A DNA stretch of 64,000 nucleotides from Pseudomonas sp. TH31 (GTDB taxonomy: Bacteria > Pseudomonadota > Gammaproteobacteria > Pseudomonadales > Pseudomonadaceae), in the NCBI RefSeq assembly GCF_016650815.1, contig NZ_JAEKEZ010000029.1:886738-950737 (forward strand), written 5' to 3'. The notes below the pieces were generated by a model. The model was given only the letters and a program-made list of their open reading frames with translations. It made no database searches and was not told the DNA's origin. Shown in pieces: positions 47,520-55,414 of this stretch. Made by a program: the position numbers and the translations under genes. How positions within the stretch are numbered: position 1 is the stretch's first letter; the number at the start of each line of letters is the position of its first letter.

Positions 47520-48431
47520 TTACTGCGCACCTTGCTTGTCGATCAGCGCGGCAAGCATTTCGTACTCTTCGCCGGTCAGGTCGGTCAGCGGTGCACGCAC
47601 AGGACCTGCGTCATAACCGGCAATTTTTGCCCCGGCCTTGACGATGCTCACCGCATAACCGGCTTTGCGATTGCGGATGTCCAGGTACGGCAGGAAGAAG
47701 TCGTCGATGATCTTGCCGACGGTGGCGTGATCGTCGCGAGCAATGGCGTGGTAGAAATCCATCGCGGTTTTCGGGATGAAGTTGAACACCGCCGAAGAGT
47801 AAACCGGTACGCCCAGTGCCTTATAAGCAGCGGCATAGACTTCGGCGGTCGGCAAACCACCGAGGTAGCTGAAGCGATCACCGAGGCGGCGACGGATCGA
47901 CACCATCAATTCGATATCGCCCAGACCATCCTTGTAGCCGATCAGGTTCGGGCAGCGCTCGGCCAGGCGTTCCAGCAGCGGCGCGGTGAGGCGGCAGACG
48001 TTGCGGTTGTAGACCACGACGCCGATTTTTACCGATTTGCAGACCGCTTCAACGTGGGCCGCAACGCCGTCCTGGCTGGCTTCGGTCAGGTAGTGCGGCA
48101 GCAGCAGCAGGCCTTTGGCGCCCAGGCGCTCGGCTTCTTGTGCGTATTCGATGGCTTGACGGGTCGAACCGCCCACACCGGCCAGGATTGGCACGCTGGT
48201 TTCGCAGGTGTCGACGGCGGTCTTGATGATTTCCGAGTATTCGCTGGCCGCCAGAGAGAAGAACTCACCGGTGCCGCCCGCGGCGAACAGTGCCGTGGCG
48301 CCGTATGGGGCCAGCCACTCAAGACGTTTGATGTAGCCCGCGCGATGGAAATCGCCCTGGGCATTGAAATCGGTGACCGGGAAAGACAGCAGTCCGGAGG
48401 AGAGGATGGACTTCAGTTCTTGTGGATTCAT
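47520..48431 (-). CDS. kdgD: 5-dehydro-4-deoxyglucarate dehydratase (KdgD)
   Basis: A 303-residue DHDPS/NAL-family enzyme that dehydrates and decarboxylates 5-dehydro-4-deoxyglucarate to 2,5-dioxovalerate. Schiff-base Lys lies in LIGYKDGLGD; LFAAGGTGEFFSL is the substrate-loop motif. Start MNPQELKSILSSG; AGGG lies about 14 nt upstream. It opens the operon and is preceded by a palindromic operator. Confidence 0.95.
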   Translation of the reverse strand: MNPQELKSILSSGLLSFPVTDFNAQGDFHRAGYIKRLEWLAPYGATALFAAGGTGEFFSLAASEYSEIIKTAVDTCETSVPILAGVGGSTRQAIEYAQEAERLGAKGLLLLPHYLTEASQDGVAAHVEAVCKSVKIGVVVYNRNVCRLTAPLLERLAERCPNLIGYKDGLGDIELMVSIRRRLGDRFSYLGGLPTAEVYAAAYKALGVPVYSSAVFNFIPKTAMDFYHAIARDDHATVGKIIDDFFLPYLDIRNRKAGYAVSIVKAGAKIAGYDAGPVRAPLTDLTGEEYEMLAALIDKQGAQ

Positions 48432-48491
48432 TATTCGAACACCCTGGATAGCAACGTATGTGCGTGTGAGGAAGCCGTTCAGCCTTCGCTG

Positions 48492-48515
48492 AAGTTGTAG
48501 GTCATCGTACAACTT
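48492..48515 (-). promoter_or_regulatory. Operator/promoter of kdgD operon, likely GntR-family site
   Basis: Perfect 8-bp arms AAGTTGTA / TACAACTT flank 8 bp. On the minus strand it overlaps the -10 (TACGAT) of a promoter whose -35 TTGACG (48526-48531) is 16 bp away. The half-site TTGTACGATGACC recurs with one change upstream of the GntR regulator gene at 51145-51157. Confidence 0.7.
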
Positions 48516-48578
48516 AAAATATAACCGTCAACTGCATTTCATCGCCATCGTCGAATTTGAGCCAGGAAAGGTAATCCC

Positions 48579-48634
48579 TTGACGTAGGAATATTCTCGAT
48601 CTAAGGTGGCTTAACTGTATATATATACAGTTAA
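48579..48634 (+). promoter_or_regulatory. Promoter with LexA (SOS) operator
   Basis: A -35 TTGACG (48579-48584) and a -10 TAAGGT (48602-48607) are 17 bp apart, and a 24-bp perfect palindrome at 48611-48634 covers the expected transcription start. Its core is CTGT-N8(AT only)-ACAG, identical to the gammaproteobacterial LexA consensus. LexA binding here is inference from this match, which is as good as any known site. Confidence 0.82.
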
Positions 48635-48670
48635 ATTGAAATCAACCTACGACATATCAAGGAGCTAGAA

Positions 48671-49975
48671 ATGTCAGGTCTACACACGCAACCGCAGGAC
48701 CAACCGAAGCAGGTCATCGCCCGTTTTGATGATCTTTTTTCTGAACACGGCATCGCCATTACCGGGGACAACGATCACCTGGTGCTGCACATTGCCGAGC
48801 ATCACGGTCATCCGCAGCAGCCAACTTCTGCCGCAGGCAAAGCCTTGATCGGCAAGCCACCGCTGAAGTTCGAGGGCGGCGAACACACCGCCATTGGCGA
48901 CAACACCCTGCTGCGCTTCGCCGAAAATGCCGAACCGATCCTCGCCCACAACGTGCAACTGCATCTGACCAACGGGCTGGCGCCGACTTACGGCCAGGTG
49001 CTGGCATTGGGTGGTGATTTCTATGGCGTCCCGGATCGCCCGATCAGCGACGGCACCACCCCGGCGGATAGCCTGAACCGCTTTATCGCCGCTTTCGACA
49101 CGCTGGCAGTGTTGTCCGCCTCAAAAGTCGAGGCGGTGAACATCCTCGCCGTGATGCAAAAAGAAATCGACGCCGTGAACCAGGCGATCAAGGACGGTAA
49201 ACAGCCCCACGAAGCCTATGACGCCCTCGGAGATACGTTGTCGGAAGAGTGGAACAAAATCACCGGTGGCGGCAGTTTTGTCTCGGCACTGATCCCGTTG
49301 GGGCGTTACCTGAAACTGGCGGCGAACAACGCCGACCATTTTGGCGAATGGGCGCAGCAGGCTTACATCGCCGGCCACACCGCCGCGCTTCAGCACGCCG
49401 CAGCGGCCCGCACCGCTCAAGATGAAAAACAGTTGGAAGTCGCCTATGCGATGAATGCCTTTGCCGATCACTTCCTGACTGACCTGTTTTCCGCCGGCCA
49501 CTTGCGGGTGCCGCGTAAAGCAATGGCAGCAGCGGTGACGCCGAGTGATCTGGGCTCGCTGATTACCCGCTTCATGCACGACGAAGACAGCAAGTTCGGC
49601 CTCAATGTGCGCAATGGTAACGGCGAGCAATGGCGTGCGTATGGGGACAAGCGCTACTTCGATGCTATCGACAGTGCCAACCGTATTCACGTCAACAAAG
49701 CGGTTCAGGTGTCAGTGGATGAGGTGTTCGCGACTTACCTCAGCGGGACTGTTCCAGCATCCAGCAGCTTTGCGGCGCTGAAACAACTGCCTGACCTGCA
49801 AGCCGTGCAGAACCTGGCGACCAACTTCTCGCCGCTGTTCCGGCTCGAGGGCAGTAAAGTGCTGCGACGCAAGGATGTGAACAACTTGAATGACACCGCC
49901 ACCGTCGATGACTGGTGGGGCTGGAGCACTTATCTGCTGCTCAAGGACTACCACCCAACTGGCAACGTTGCCTGA
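48671..49975 (+). CDS. Putative zinc-dependent phospholipase C-like protein, SOS-controlled
   Basis: A 434-residue protein without a signal peptide or membrane helix. The metal-site pattern of Zn-dependent phospholipase C/S1-P1 nuclease-type folds is visible: His223 (NNADHFGEW), His236 (AYIAGHTAAL) and AFADHFLTDLFSAGH (His267, Asp271, His277), after TYGQVLALGGDFYG near 106-119. Lipid hydrolysis is inferred; the lack of an export signal means it either acts inside, or leaves by lysis or a dedicated secretion system. AAGGAG is 8 nt upstream. A 63-residue gene follows in the same unit. It is single-copy accessory DNA between the kdgD operon and its regulator. Confidence 0.75.
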   Translation: MSGLHTQPQDQPKQVIARFDDLFSEHGIAITGDNDHLVLHIAEHHGHPQQPTSAAGKALIGKPPLKFEGGEHTAIGDNTLLRFAENAEPILAHNVQLHLTNGLAPTYGQVLALGGDFYGVPDRPISDGTTPADSLNRFIAAFDTLAVLSASKVEAVNILAVMQKEIDAVNQAIKDGKQPHEAYDALGDTLSEEWNKITGGGSFVSALIPLGRYLKLAANNADHFGEWAQQAYIAGHTAALQHAAAARTAQDEKQLEVAYAMNAFADHFLTDLFSAGHLRVPRKAMAAAVTPSDLGSLITRFMHDEDSKFGLNVRNGNGEQWRAYGDKRYFDAIDSANRIHVNKAVQVSVDEVFATYLSGTVPASSSFAALKQLPDLQAVQNLATNFSPLFRLEGSKVLRRKDVNNLNDTATVDDWWGWSTYLLLKDYHPTGNVA

Positions 49976-49990
49976 TAAGGAGATCAAAAG

Positions 49991-50182
49991 ATGACAATTA
50001 AATTGAAACTGGAACTGGCCTCGGGCCAATCACTGAAGGGTGCACCGCTGGAGTTGTTGTCCAAGGGTGTGCCGATTGCACGGGCGGTGGTGGATGCTCA
50101 GGGACAAGTGGTTTTTGATGCCCTGCCTGGGGCTGCTGAATTGGCGGTGCGGGTGGATCGGTCGATTCTGAAGGCTGGCTGA
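49991..50182 (+). CDS. Small beta-rich protein downstream of the phospholipase C-like gene
   Basis: A 63-residue protein (TIKLKLELASGQSLKGAPLE; VVFDALPGAAELAVRVDRSI) with alternating beta strands, resembling one transthyretin/carboxypeptidase-regulatory-like sandwich. AAGGAG lies 8 nt before the ATG and the gap to the previous gene is 15 bp, so it is co-transcribed. Possible roles are immunity, chaperone or specificity partner of the phospholipase-like protein; none is proven. Confidence 0.65.
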   Translation: MTIKLKLELASGQSLKGAPLELLSKGVPIARAVVDAQGQVVFDALPGAAELAVRVDRSILKAG

Positions 50183-50207
50183 GGTTACTGCGTCACGGCC
50201 ACTGGCC

Positions 50208-50303
50208 TCTTCGCGAGCAAGCCCGCTCCCACAGTGGATCTTCGGTGAACACACTATTTGTGAACGCCGCAGATCAAATGTGGGAGCGGGCTTGCTCGCG
50301 AAG
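50208..50303. repeat. REP hairpin (CGCGAGCAAGCCCGCTCCCACA family)
   Basis: CTTCGCGAGCAAGCCCGCTC pairs with GAGCGGGCTTGCTCGCGAAG across ~45 bp. It stands in the convergent gap between the small protein gene and the GntR regulator. Confidence 0.8.
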
Positions 50304-50340
50304 GCGGTCTGTCAGGCGACAAACCTTCTAACCTGGAAAC

Positions 50341-51090
50341 CTACCCCCGCTGCGCCTCAGCCTCTTCATGCGCGTGGCGCAGCCGCTCGCGGCTATTGGT
50401 CAGGTGCAAACGCATCGCCGCCCGCGCCGCATCGGAGTCCTGGCGGGCAATCGCGTCGTAGATCTCTTCATGCTCACGGCTCAGGCGGTTCATGTAGTGC
50501 TGCTGGTCGTCGTGGGCCAGGCGCGCGGAGTTCAGGCGCGTGCGTGGAATGATGCTGGTGCCCAGGTGAGTCATGATGTCGGTGAAGTAGCGGTTGCCGG
50601 TGGACAGGGCGATTTGCAGGTGGAACTGGAAGTCCGAGGCCACCGCATCGCTGGCGTGGGAAGCGCTTTCGTTGAGGGCGTCGAGCGCTGCCCTCATCAG
50701 ACCCAACTGCTCGGCGCTGCGGCGTTGGGCGGCGAGGCCGGCGGACTCCACTTCCAGGCTGATGCGCAGCTCCAGAATGGCCAGCACATCACGCAGGGTG
50801 ACGACGGTGGCCGGGTCGATGCGAAAACCGCTCGGGCTCGGCGTGTCGAGCACGAAGGTGCCAATGCCGTGACGGGTTTCAACCTGCCCGGCGGCCTGCA
50901 AACGGGAAATCGCTTCGCGCACCACGGTGCGGCTGACGCCATGGGCATCCATGATCGCCGACTCGGTGGGCAACTTGTCGCCGCGCTTGAGCTGACCGTC
51001 GCGGATCTGCTCGGACAGCACCGTCACCAATTCCTGAGCGAGGCTGCGGCGCTTGCGAGGGAGGCGAGGTGCGTCGATCGGGTTTTCCAT
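50341..51090 (-). CDS. GntR family (FadR/FCD) transcriptional regulator, probable glucarate regulator
   Basis: A 249-residue regulator with an N-terminal winged helix (ESAIMDAHGVSRTVVREAIS; VETRHGIGTFV) and an all-helical FCD effector domain (DFQFHLQIALSTGNRYFTDI, metal His). The start MENPIDAPRLPRKRR is chosen; the longer frame runs into REP sequence. It carries a half-operator matching that of kdgD upstream and is close to the kdgD operon, so control of glucarate/galactarate use is likely. Confidence 0.88.
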   Translation of the reverse strand: MENPIDAPRLPRKRRSLAQELVTVLSEQIRDGQLKRGDKLPTESAIMDAHGVSRTVVREAISRLQAAGQVETRHGIGTFVLDTPSPSGFRIDPATVVTLRDVLAILELRISLEVESAGLAAQRRSAEQLGLMRAALDALNESASHASDAVASDFQFHLQIALSTGNRYFTDIMTHLGTSIIPRTRLNSARLAHDDQQHYMNRLSREHEEIYDAIARQDSDAARAAMRLHLTNSRERLRHAHEEAEAQRG

Positions 51091-51144
51091 GGTGAACGTC
51101 TGTCTCGAAAAATTCGGCTGAAAGCGCATCATAGCGCAAGCGGG

Positions 51145-51157
51145 TTGTACGATCACC
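51145..51157 (-). promoter_or_regulatory. Half-site matching the kdgD operator, upstream of the GntR gene
   Basis: TTGTACGATCACC matches 12 of 13 bases of the reverse strand of the kdgD operator (TTGTACGATGACC). It is 55 bp upstream of the regulator start and suggests autoregulation. Confidence 0.5.
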
Positions 51158-51182
51158 GTTGAGCTATGGATCACACTCAACC

Positions 51183-51293
51183 CCTGTAGGAGCTGCCGAA
51201 GGCTCGGGCCGCGTTCGGACGATCTTTTGATCTTGAAAATCAAAGTCAAAAGATCGTCCGAACGCGGCCCGAGCCTTCGGCAGCTCCTACAGG
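51183..51293. repeat. Long REP-type hairpin (GGGCCGCGTTCGGACGATC variant)
   Basis: Near-perfect arms of ~47 bp, almost identical in sequence to the element at 1162-1267 (shared GGGCCGCGTTCGGACGATCT segment). It stands between the divergently placed GntR gene 5' side and the 3' end of the ABC transporter gene. Confidence 0.85.
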
Positions 51294-51304
51294 GATTGTG
51301 GTGG

Positions 51305-53032
51305 TCAGGCGGTCACGGCTTGATCCACCAGATGCCCATTGTCGATACGGATGTGTCGTGGGTGGAAACGCTTCAGGCTGCTGCGATGGCCGACGCTGAC
51401 AATGCTCAGCCCCGGCAATTCATCGATCAACGCCTGATACAGCGACGCTTCGTCCTCTTCATCCATTGCCGAGGTGGCTTCGTCCATGTACAGCCATTGC
51501 GGCGCATACAGCAGCGCCCGGGCGAAGGCCAGACGTTGCTGTTCACCCGGCGACAACATGCGCTGCCAGTGATTGGCTTCGTCCAGGCGCGACACCAGGT
51601 GCGGCAACCGGCAGGTTTCCAACACCTCCACATAACGCTGCGGCGTATACGTATCGCCGGGCTGTGGATAACTCAAGGCTTCGCGCAAGCTGCCAATCGG
51701 CAGATACGGCTTCTGCGGCAGGAACAGGTAACGTGCCGCCGGTAGTCGAATGTTGCCGTGCCCCGCCGGCCACAGATGCCCCATCGCCCGCAGCAAGGTG
51801 GATTTGCCGCTGCCGGAACGACCGCTGAGCATGACGCGTTCGCCCTCCTCCACGGTCATATTGCCGCTGGTCAGCAAGTGGCGACCGTCGGCCAGATCGA
51901 GGCCCAGGTTGTGGATTTTCAGGTCCGAACCCTGATTCTGCACGTCGATGGCTGGCGCACGCTCTTCGTTTTCGGTCATGGCCTGGCGGAAACTCAGCAG
52001 ACGATCGCAGGTGGCGCGCCACGAGGCGAGGTCCGAGTACGCGCTGATAAACCAGCTGAAACTCTCCTGCACGTTGCCGAACGCCGAGCTGATTTGCATC
52101 AGTTCACCGAGTTCGATCTTGCCGGCGAAGTAACGCGGCGCGGCGACCATGAACGGGAAGATGATCGCGATCTGGCTGTAACCGGAGGTGAAGAACGTCA
52201 AACGCTTGGACACCTTCATGATGTCCCAGAAGTTGTGCCAGACCATCCCGAAGCGGTTGCTCAGGCGACGGTTCTCGTTGGGTTCGCCGTTGTACAGCGC
52301 GATGCTTTCGGCGTTCTCGCGCACCCGCACCATGGAGAAACGCAAGTCAGCTTCGAAGCGTTGTTGTTGGTTGTTCAGGCCGATCAAGCGACGACCGATC
52401 AAGTGCGTCAGCCAACTGCCGACCGCCGCGTACACCAGCACGCACCAGAACATGTAGCCGGGGATCTCATAGCCGAACACCTCGATGCTGCCCGACACGC
52501 CCCACAAAATGATCGAGAACGACACCAGGCTGACGACGTTGCGGATCAACCCAAGGCCCAGGCTCAGGGTGTTGGAGGTGAAGTTGTTAAGGTCTTCGGA
52601 AATCCGCTGGTCCGGGTTATCGGTGTAACCACCCTGCTCCAACTGATAGTAATTTTTGTCGCCAAGCCAACGGTCGAAGTATTTCTCGGTCAGCCAGGCC
52701 CGCCAGCGGATGGTCAGCATCTGCGTCAGGTACAGCCGATACACCGCGCCGACAATCGCCACGGCGGCAATCGCGCAGAAATACAGAATCAACTTCCAGA
52801 ACGCCGCCTCGTCTTTCTTTTGCAGGGCGTTGTAGAAATCCTTGTACCAGGTGTTGAACCACACCGAGATGCCGACGCTGATCAGCGACAGCGCGATCAC
52901 AGCGATCAGCAACGTCCAGGCCTTGCCCTTCTCTTCGCTGAACCAATACGGCGTGGTCATCGCCCAGACTTTGCGGAAAAACTGCCCGCGCACAGCATCA
53001 TTGACCGCGGAATATTCAGCGTTCTGATTCAT
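51305..53032 (-). CDS. SbmA/YddA-like ABC transporter (fused permease and ATPase)
   Basis: A 575-residue half transporter: N-terminal six-helix SbmA/BacA-like domain (ISVGISVWFNTWYKDFYNAL; WRAWLTEKYFDRWLG) and a C-terminal ATPase with Walker A SGRSGSGKST, signature LSPGEQQRLAFARAL and Walker B WLYMDEATSAMD. This is the YddA/CydDC-unlike class related to vitamin B12 or peptide importers; the substrate is unknown. It is downstream of roxR on the same strand, separated by a perfect inverted repeat. Confidence 0.9.
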   Translation of the reverse strand: MNQNAEYSAVNDAVRGQFFRKVWAMTTPYWFSEEKGKAWTLLIAVIALSLISVGISVWFNTWYKDFYNALQKKDEAAFWKLILYFCAIAAVAIVGAVYRLYLTQMLTIRWRAWLTEKYFDRWLGDKNYYQLEQGGYTDNPDQRISEDLNNFTSNTLSLGLGLIRNVVSLVSFSIILWGVSGSIEVFGYEIPGYMFWCVLVYAAVGSWLTHLIGRRLIGLNNQQQRFEADLRFSMVRVRENAESIALYNGEPNENRRLSNRFGMVWHNFWDIMKVSKRLTFFTSGYSQIAIIFPFMVAAPRYFAGKIELGELMQISSAFGNVQESFSWFISAYSDLASWRATCDRLLSFRQAMTENEERAPAIDVQNQGSDLKIHNLGLDLADGRHLLTSGNMTVEEGERVMLSGRSGSGKSTLLRAMGHLWPAGHGNIRLPAARYLFLPQKPYLPIGSLREALSYPQPGDTYTPQRYVEVLETCRLPHLVSRLDEANHWQRMLSPGEQQRLAFARALLYAPQWLYMDEATSAMDEEDEASLYQALIDELPGLSIVSVGHRSSLKRFHPRHIRIDNGHLVDQAVTA

Positions 53033-53063
53033 GGATAAGGCTCGATAAAGAAAAGAACACGCA

Positions 53064-53089
53064 CGAACCGATCATAGATGATCGGTTCG
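53064..53089. other. Perfect 12-bp inverted repeat between roxR and the ABC transporter gene
   Basis: CGAACCGATCAT and ATGATCGGTTCG are separated by 2 bp. On the minus strand it is 41 bp after the roxR stop and 32 bp before the transporter ATG. A run of T residues does not follow directly, so it may be an operator or a weak terminator. Confidence 0.5.
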
Positions 53090-53129
53090 GTTTGTCGCGA
53101 GGCGTGGCCTGCATTCGTTCAGCACAGGT

Positions 53130-53690
53130 TCAGCGACGAACAGGGCGCTTCTGCAGTTTGCGCTGCAGGGTGCGGCGGTGCATGCCCAGGGCGCGGGCAG
53201 TGGCGGAGATGTTGCCTTCGTGCTCGGTCAACACCCGCTGGATGTGCTCCCACTGCAAGCGGTCCACGGACATCGGGTTTTCCGGCACCAGGGTATCGAG
53301 GTCAGCGTGCTCGGACAGCAGCGCGGCCAGCACGTCATCGGCGTCGGCCGGTTTGCACAGGTAATTGCAGGCCCCGCGCTTGATCGCCTCGACGGCGGTG
53401 GCGATGCTCGAGTAACCGGTGAGGATCACCACGCGCATTTCCGGATCGAGTTCGAGCAGTTTTGGCAGCAGCACCAGACCCGAATCGCCGTCCATTTTCA
53501 GGTCGAGCGCGGCGTAGTCCGGCAGGTCGGCCTGGGCGATGGTCAGGCCTTCTTCGGCGGAACCGGCGGTGCTGACGCGAAAACCACGGCGGGCCATGGC
53601 GCGGGCCATCACACGGGTGAACGTGGCGTCATCGTCTACCAACAGCAAATGCGGCAGTTCTTCGCCTTCTACTTGGATCTCGTCACTCAT
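53130..53690 (-). CDS. roxR: Response regulator RoxR (RegA/PrrA family)
   Basis: A 186-residue response regulator: receiver domain with Asp63 (ALDLKMDGDSG) and LLLVDDDATF acidic patch, a Pro-rich linker and a Fis-type helix-turn-helix (GNISATARALGMHRRTLQRK) at the C-terminus. The start MSDEIQVEGEEL overlaps roxS by 8 bp. In Pseudomonas it controls cyanide-insensitive oxidase and redox genes. Confidence 0.95.
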   Translation of the reverse strand: MSDEIQVEGEELPHLLLVDDDATFTRVMARAMARRGFRVSTAGSAEEGLTIAQADLPDYAALDLKMDGDSGLVLLPKLLELDPEMRVVILTGYSSIATAVEAIKRGACNYLCKPADADDVLAALLSEHADLDTLVPENPMSVDRLQWEHIQRVLTEHEGNISATARALGMHRRTLQRKLQKRPVRR

Positions 53691-54945
53691 GTTCGTCTCC
53701 TCGGGCGACACGGGGCAGGCGCAGCTCGGTAAGCGTGCCACCTTCCTCATGACTGTAGAGTTTCACTGAGCCGCCGGCGCGTGTCACGCTGGCCTTGCTC
53801 AAAAACAGGCCCAGGCCGAAACCTTTGCCCTTGGTGGTAAAAAACGGTTTGCCGATCTGTTCGGCAATGGCCAGCGGCACACCGGCGCCGTGGTCGCGAA
53901 TGCTGATGGTCAAGTCCTCGGCATTCCAGTCCAGCGTCACTTGCAGCCCTTCGGGGCAAGCGTCGGCGGCGTTGTTCAACAAATTCAGCAGTGCCTGGGT
54001 CAGATCTGGCGGCGGCGCCATGCGTGGCACCGCGCCCTGGCCCAGACGCTGGAAGCGGTAACTGGCTTCCGGACGCATCAGGTGCCAGCGGTTCAGCGCC
54101 TCGTCGAGCCAGTCGGTGACGTCCTGCATCTCTACCGCCAAGCGGCGATTGGCTTCAGCGGCGCGCACCAGTTGCTGCAAGGTCTCTTTGCAGAGTTTGA
54201 CCTGATCCTGCAGCACCTTCAGGTCATCCTGCAACAGCGGGTCTGGATGATCCTGCTGCATCTCTTTGAGCAACACGCTCATGGTCGCCAGCGGCGTGCC
54301 CAGTTCATGGGCGGCGCCGGCAGCCTGAGTCGCAACGGCGAGCAATTGCTGATCGCGCAAGCCTTCTTCGCGGCGGATCGCGCGCAATTCTTCCTGACGG
54401 CGCAGTTCTTCGGCCATGCGCGCGGCGAAGAACGTGATCACTGCGGCAGCCAGGGCGAAACTCAGCCACATCCCGTAAACCTGAAGACTTTCCCGAGCGA
54501 TCGGGAAGGTTTGCAACGGGTAGAACCGCGCCAGCAGCAGGGTGTACATGGCCAGGGCGATGCCCGATAGAATCACCGAAAAACGCCACGGCAACGTCAC
54601 GGCGGCGATGGTCAGCGGCACCAGGTAATAAGAGACGAAGGGGTTGGTCGAGCCACCGGAGAAATACAGCAAGGCACTGTGGATAAACAGGTCGCAAGCC
54701 AGTTGCACGGCGTATTCGAGTTCGGTAACCGGCCACGAGGTGCGCAGGCGAATGGCCGTGAAGGCACACAGCAGCATCGAACACGCGAGGGTCATTGCCA
54801 GTTGAAACCAGGGCAATGGCAGCAAATCGAACCAGTAGGCCAGCCCCACGGAACCGGCCTGAGCGGCCAACACCAAAGTGCGGATGAACGTCAGCCGCCA
54901 GAGATTCTGGCGAGTCGCGGAAGTGATTTGAACGGGGGCGAGCAT
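53683..54945 (-). CDS. roxS: Redox sensor histidine kinase RoxS (RegB/PrrB family)
   Basis: A 420-residue kinase with six membrane helices in residues 20-175, the redox/quinone motif GGSTNPF at 97-103, phosphoacceptor His213 in AAHELGTPLATM and the N/G1/G2 ATP-binding boxes (NLLNNAADACPEG; FGLGLFLSKASV). AGGAGA lies upstream of the ATG; the longer in-frame extension translates REP-type DNA. It pairs with RoxR. The 469 bp upstream to the next gene hold mostly a long inverted repeat. Confidence 0.95.
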   Translation of the reverse strand: MLAPVQITSATRQNLWRLTFIRTLVLAAQAGSVGLAYWFDLLPLPWFQLAMTLACSMLLCAFTAIRLRTSWPVTELEYAVQLACDLFIHSALLYFSGGSTNPFVSYYLVPLTIAAVTLPWRFSVILSGIALAMYTLLLARFYPLQTFPIARESLQVYGMWLSFALAAAVITFFAARMAEELRRQEELRAIRREEGLRDQQLLAVATQAAGAAHELGTPLATMSVLLKEMQQDHPDPLLQDDLKVLQDQVKLCKETLQQLVRAAEANRRLAVEMQDVTDWLDEALNRWHLMRPEASYRFQRLGQGAVPRMAPPPDLTQALLNLLNNAADACPEGLQVTLDWNAEDLTISIRDHGAGVPLAIAEQIGKPFFTTKGKGFGLGLFLSKASVTRAGGSVKLYSHEEGGTLTELRLPRVARGDEHE

Positions 54946-55080
54946 GAGCTCTCCTGATGAGCGCTCCAGGCGGATCGCAGGGAGTATAACCAAGCACGGG
55001 GGCTGGCAGGCAAAAGTGCGGCAAACAGCCACACTTGCCAACGAATTCCCCTGTGGCGAGGGAGCTTGCCCCCGCCCGGC

Positions 55081-55297
55081 TGTAGCAACTGCCGAGCCCA
55101 CGAGGCTGCGTTCGCCTGTAGCAGCTGCCGAGGTACGAGGCTGCGTTCGGCTGCGAAGCAGTCGTGAAATCAGACACCGCGGTATTCCTGCCATACCGTG
55201 CACTCAGGTTTCACGACTGCTTCGCAGCCGAACGCAGCCTCGCAGGCTCGGCAGCTGCTACAGGCGAACGCAGCCTCGTACCTCGGCAGCTGCTACA
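55081..55297. repeat. Large composite inverted repeat (REP-derived)
   Basis: About 90 bp on each side (left TGTAGCAACTGCCGAGCCCA, GGCTGCGTTCGCCTGTAGC, GGCTGCGAAGCAGTCGTGAA; right the mirror) around a ~40-bp core near 55180. The arms contain two REP-like copies each. It occupies the roxS-SIMPL gap (divergent genes), so it can fold into a large cruciform or hairpin. Confidence 0.75.
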
Positions 55298-55414
55298 AGC
55301 CCCTGATTACCTGTATAGAAGTTGTAACTGGGCGAACCGGATCATAAAAGCTAGAGTCTGATGGTTTCACGCAGGCTCGGACCTTAACCCCTGCGCCCCC
55401 TCAAGGAGCTTTCC

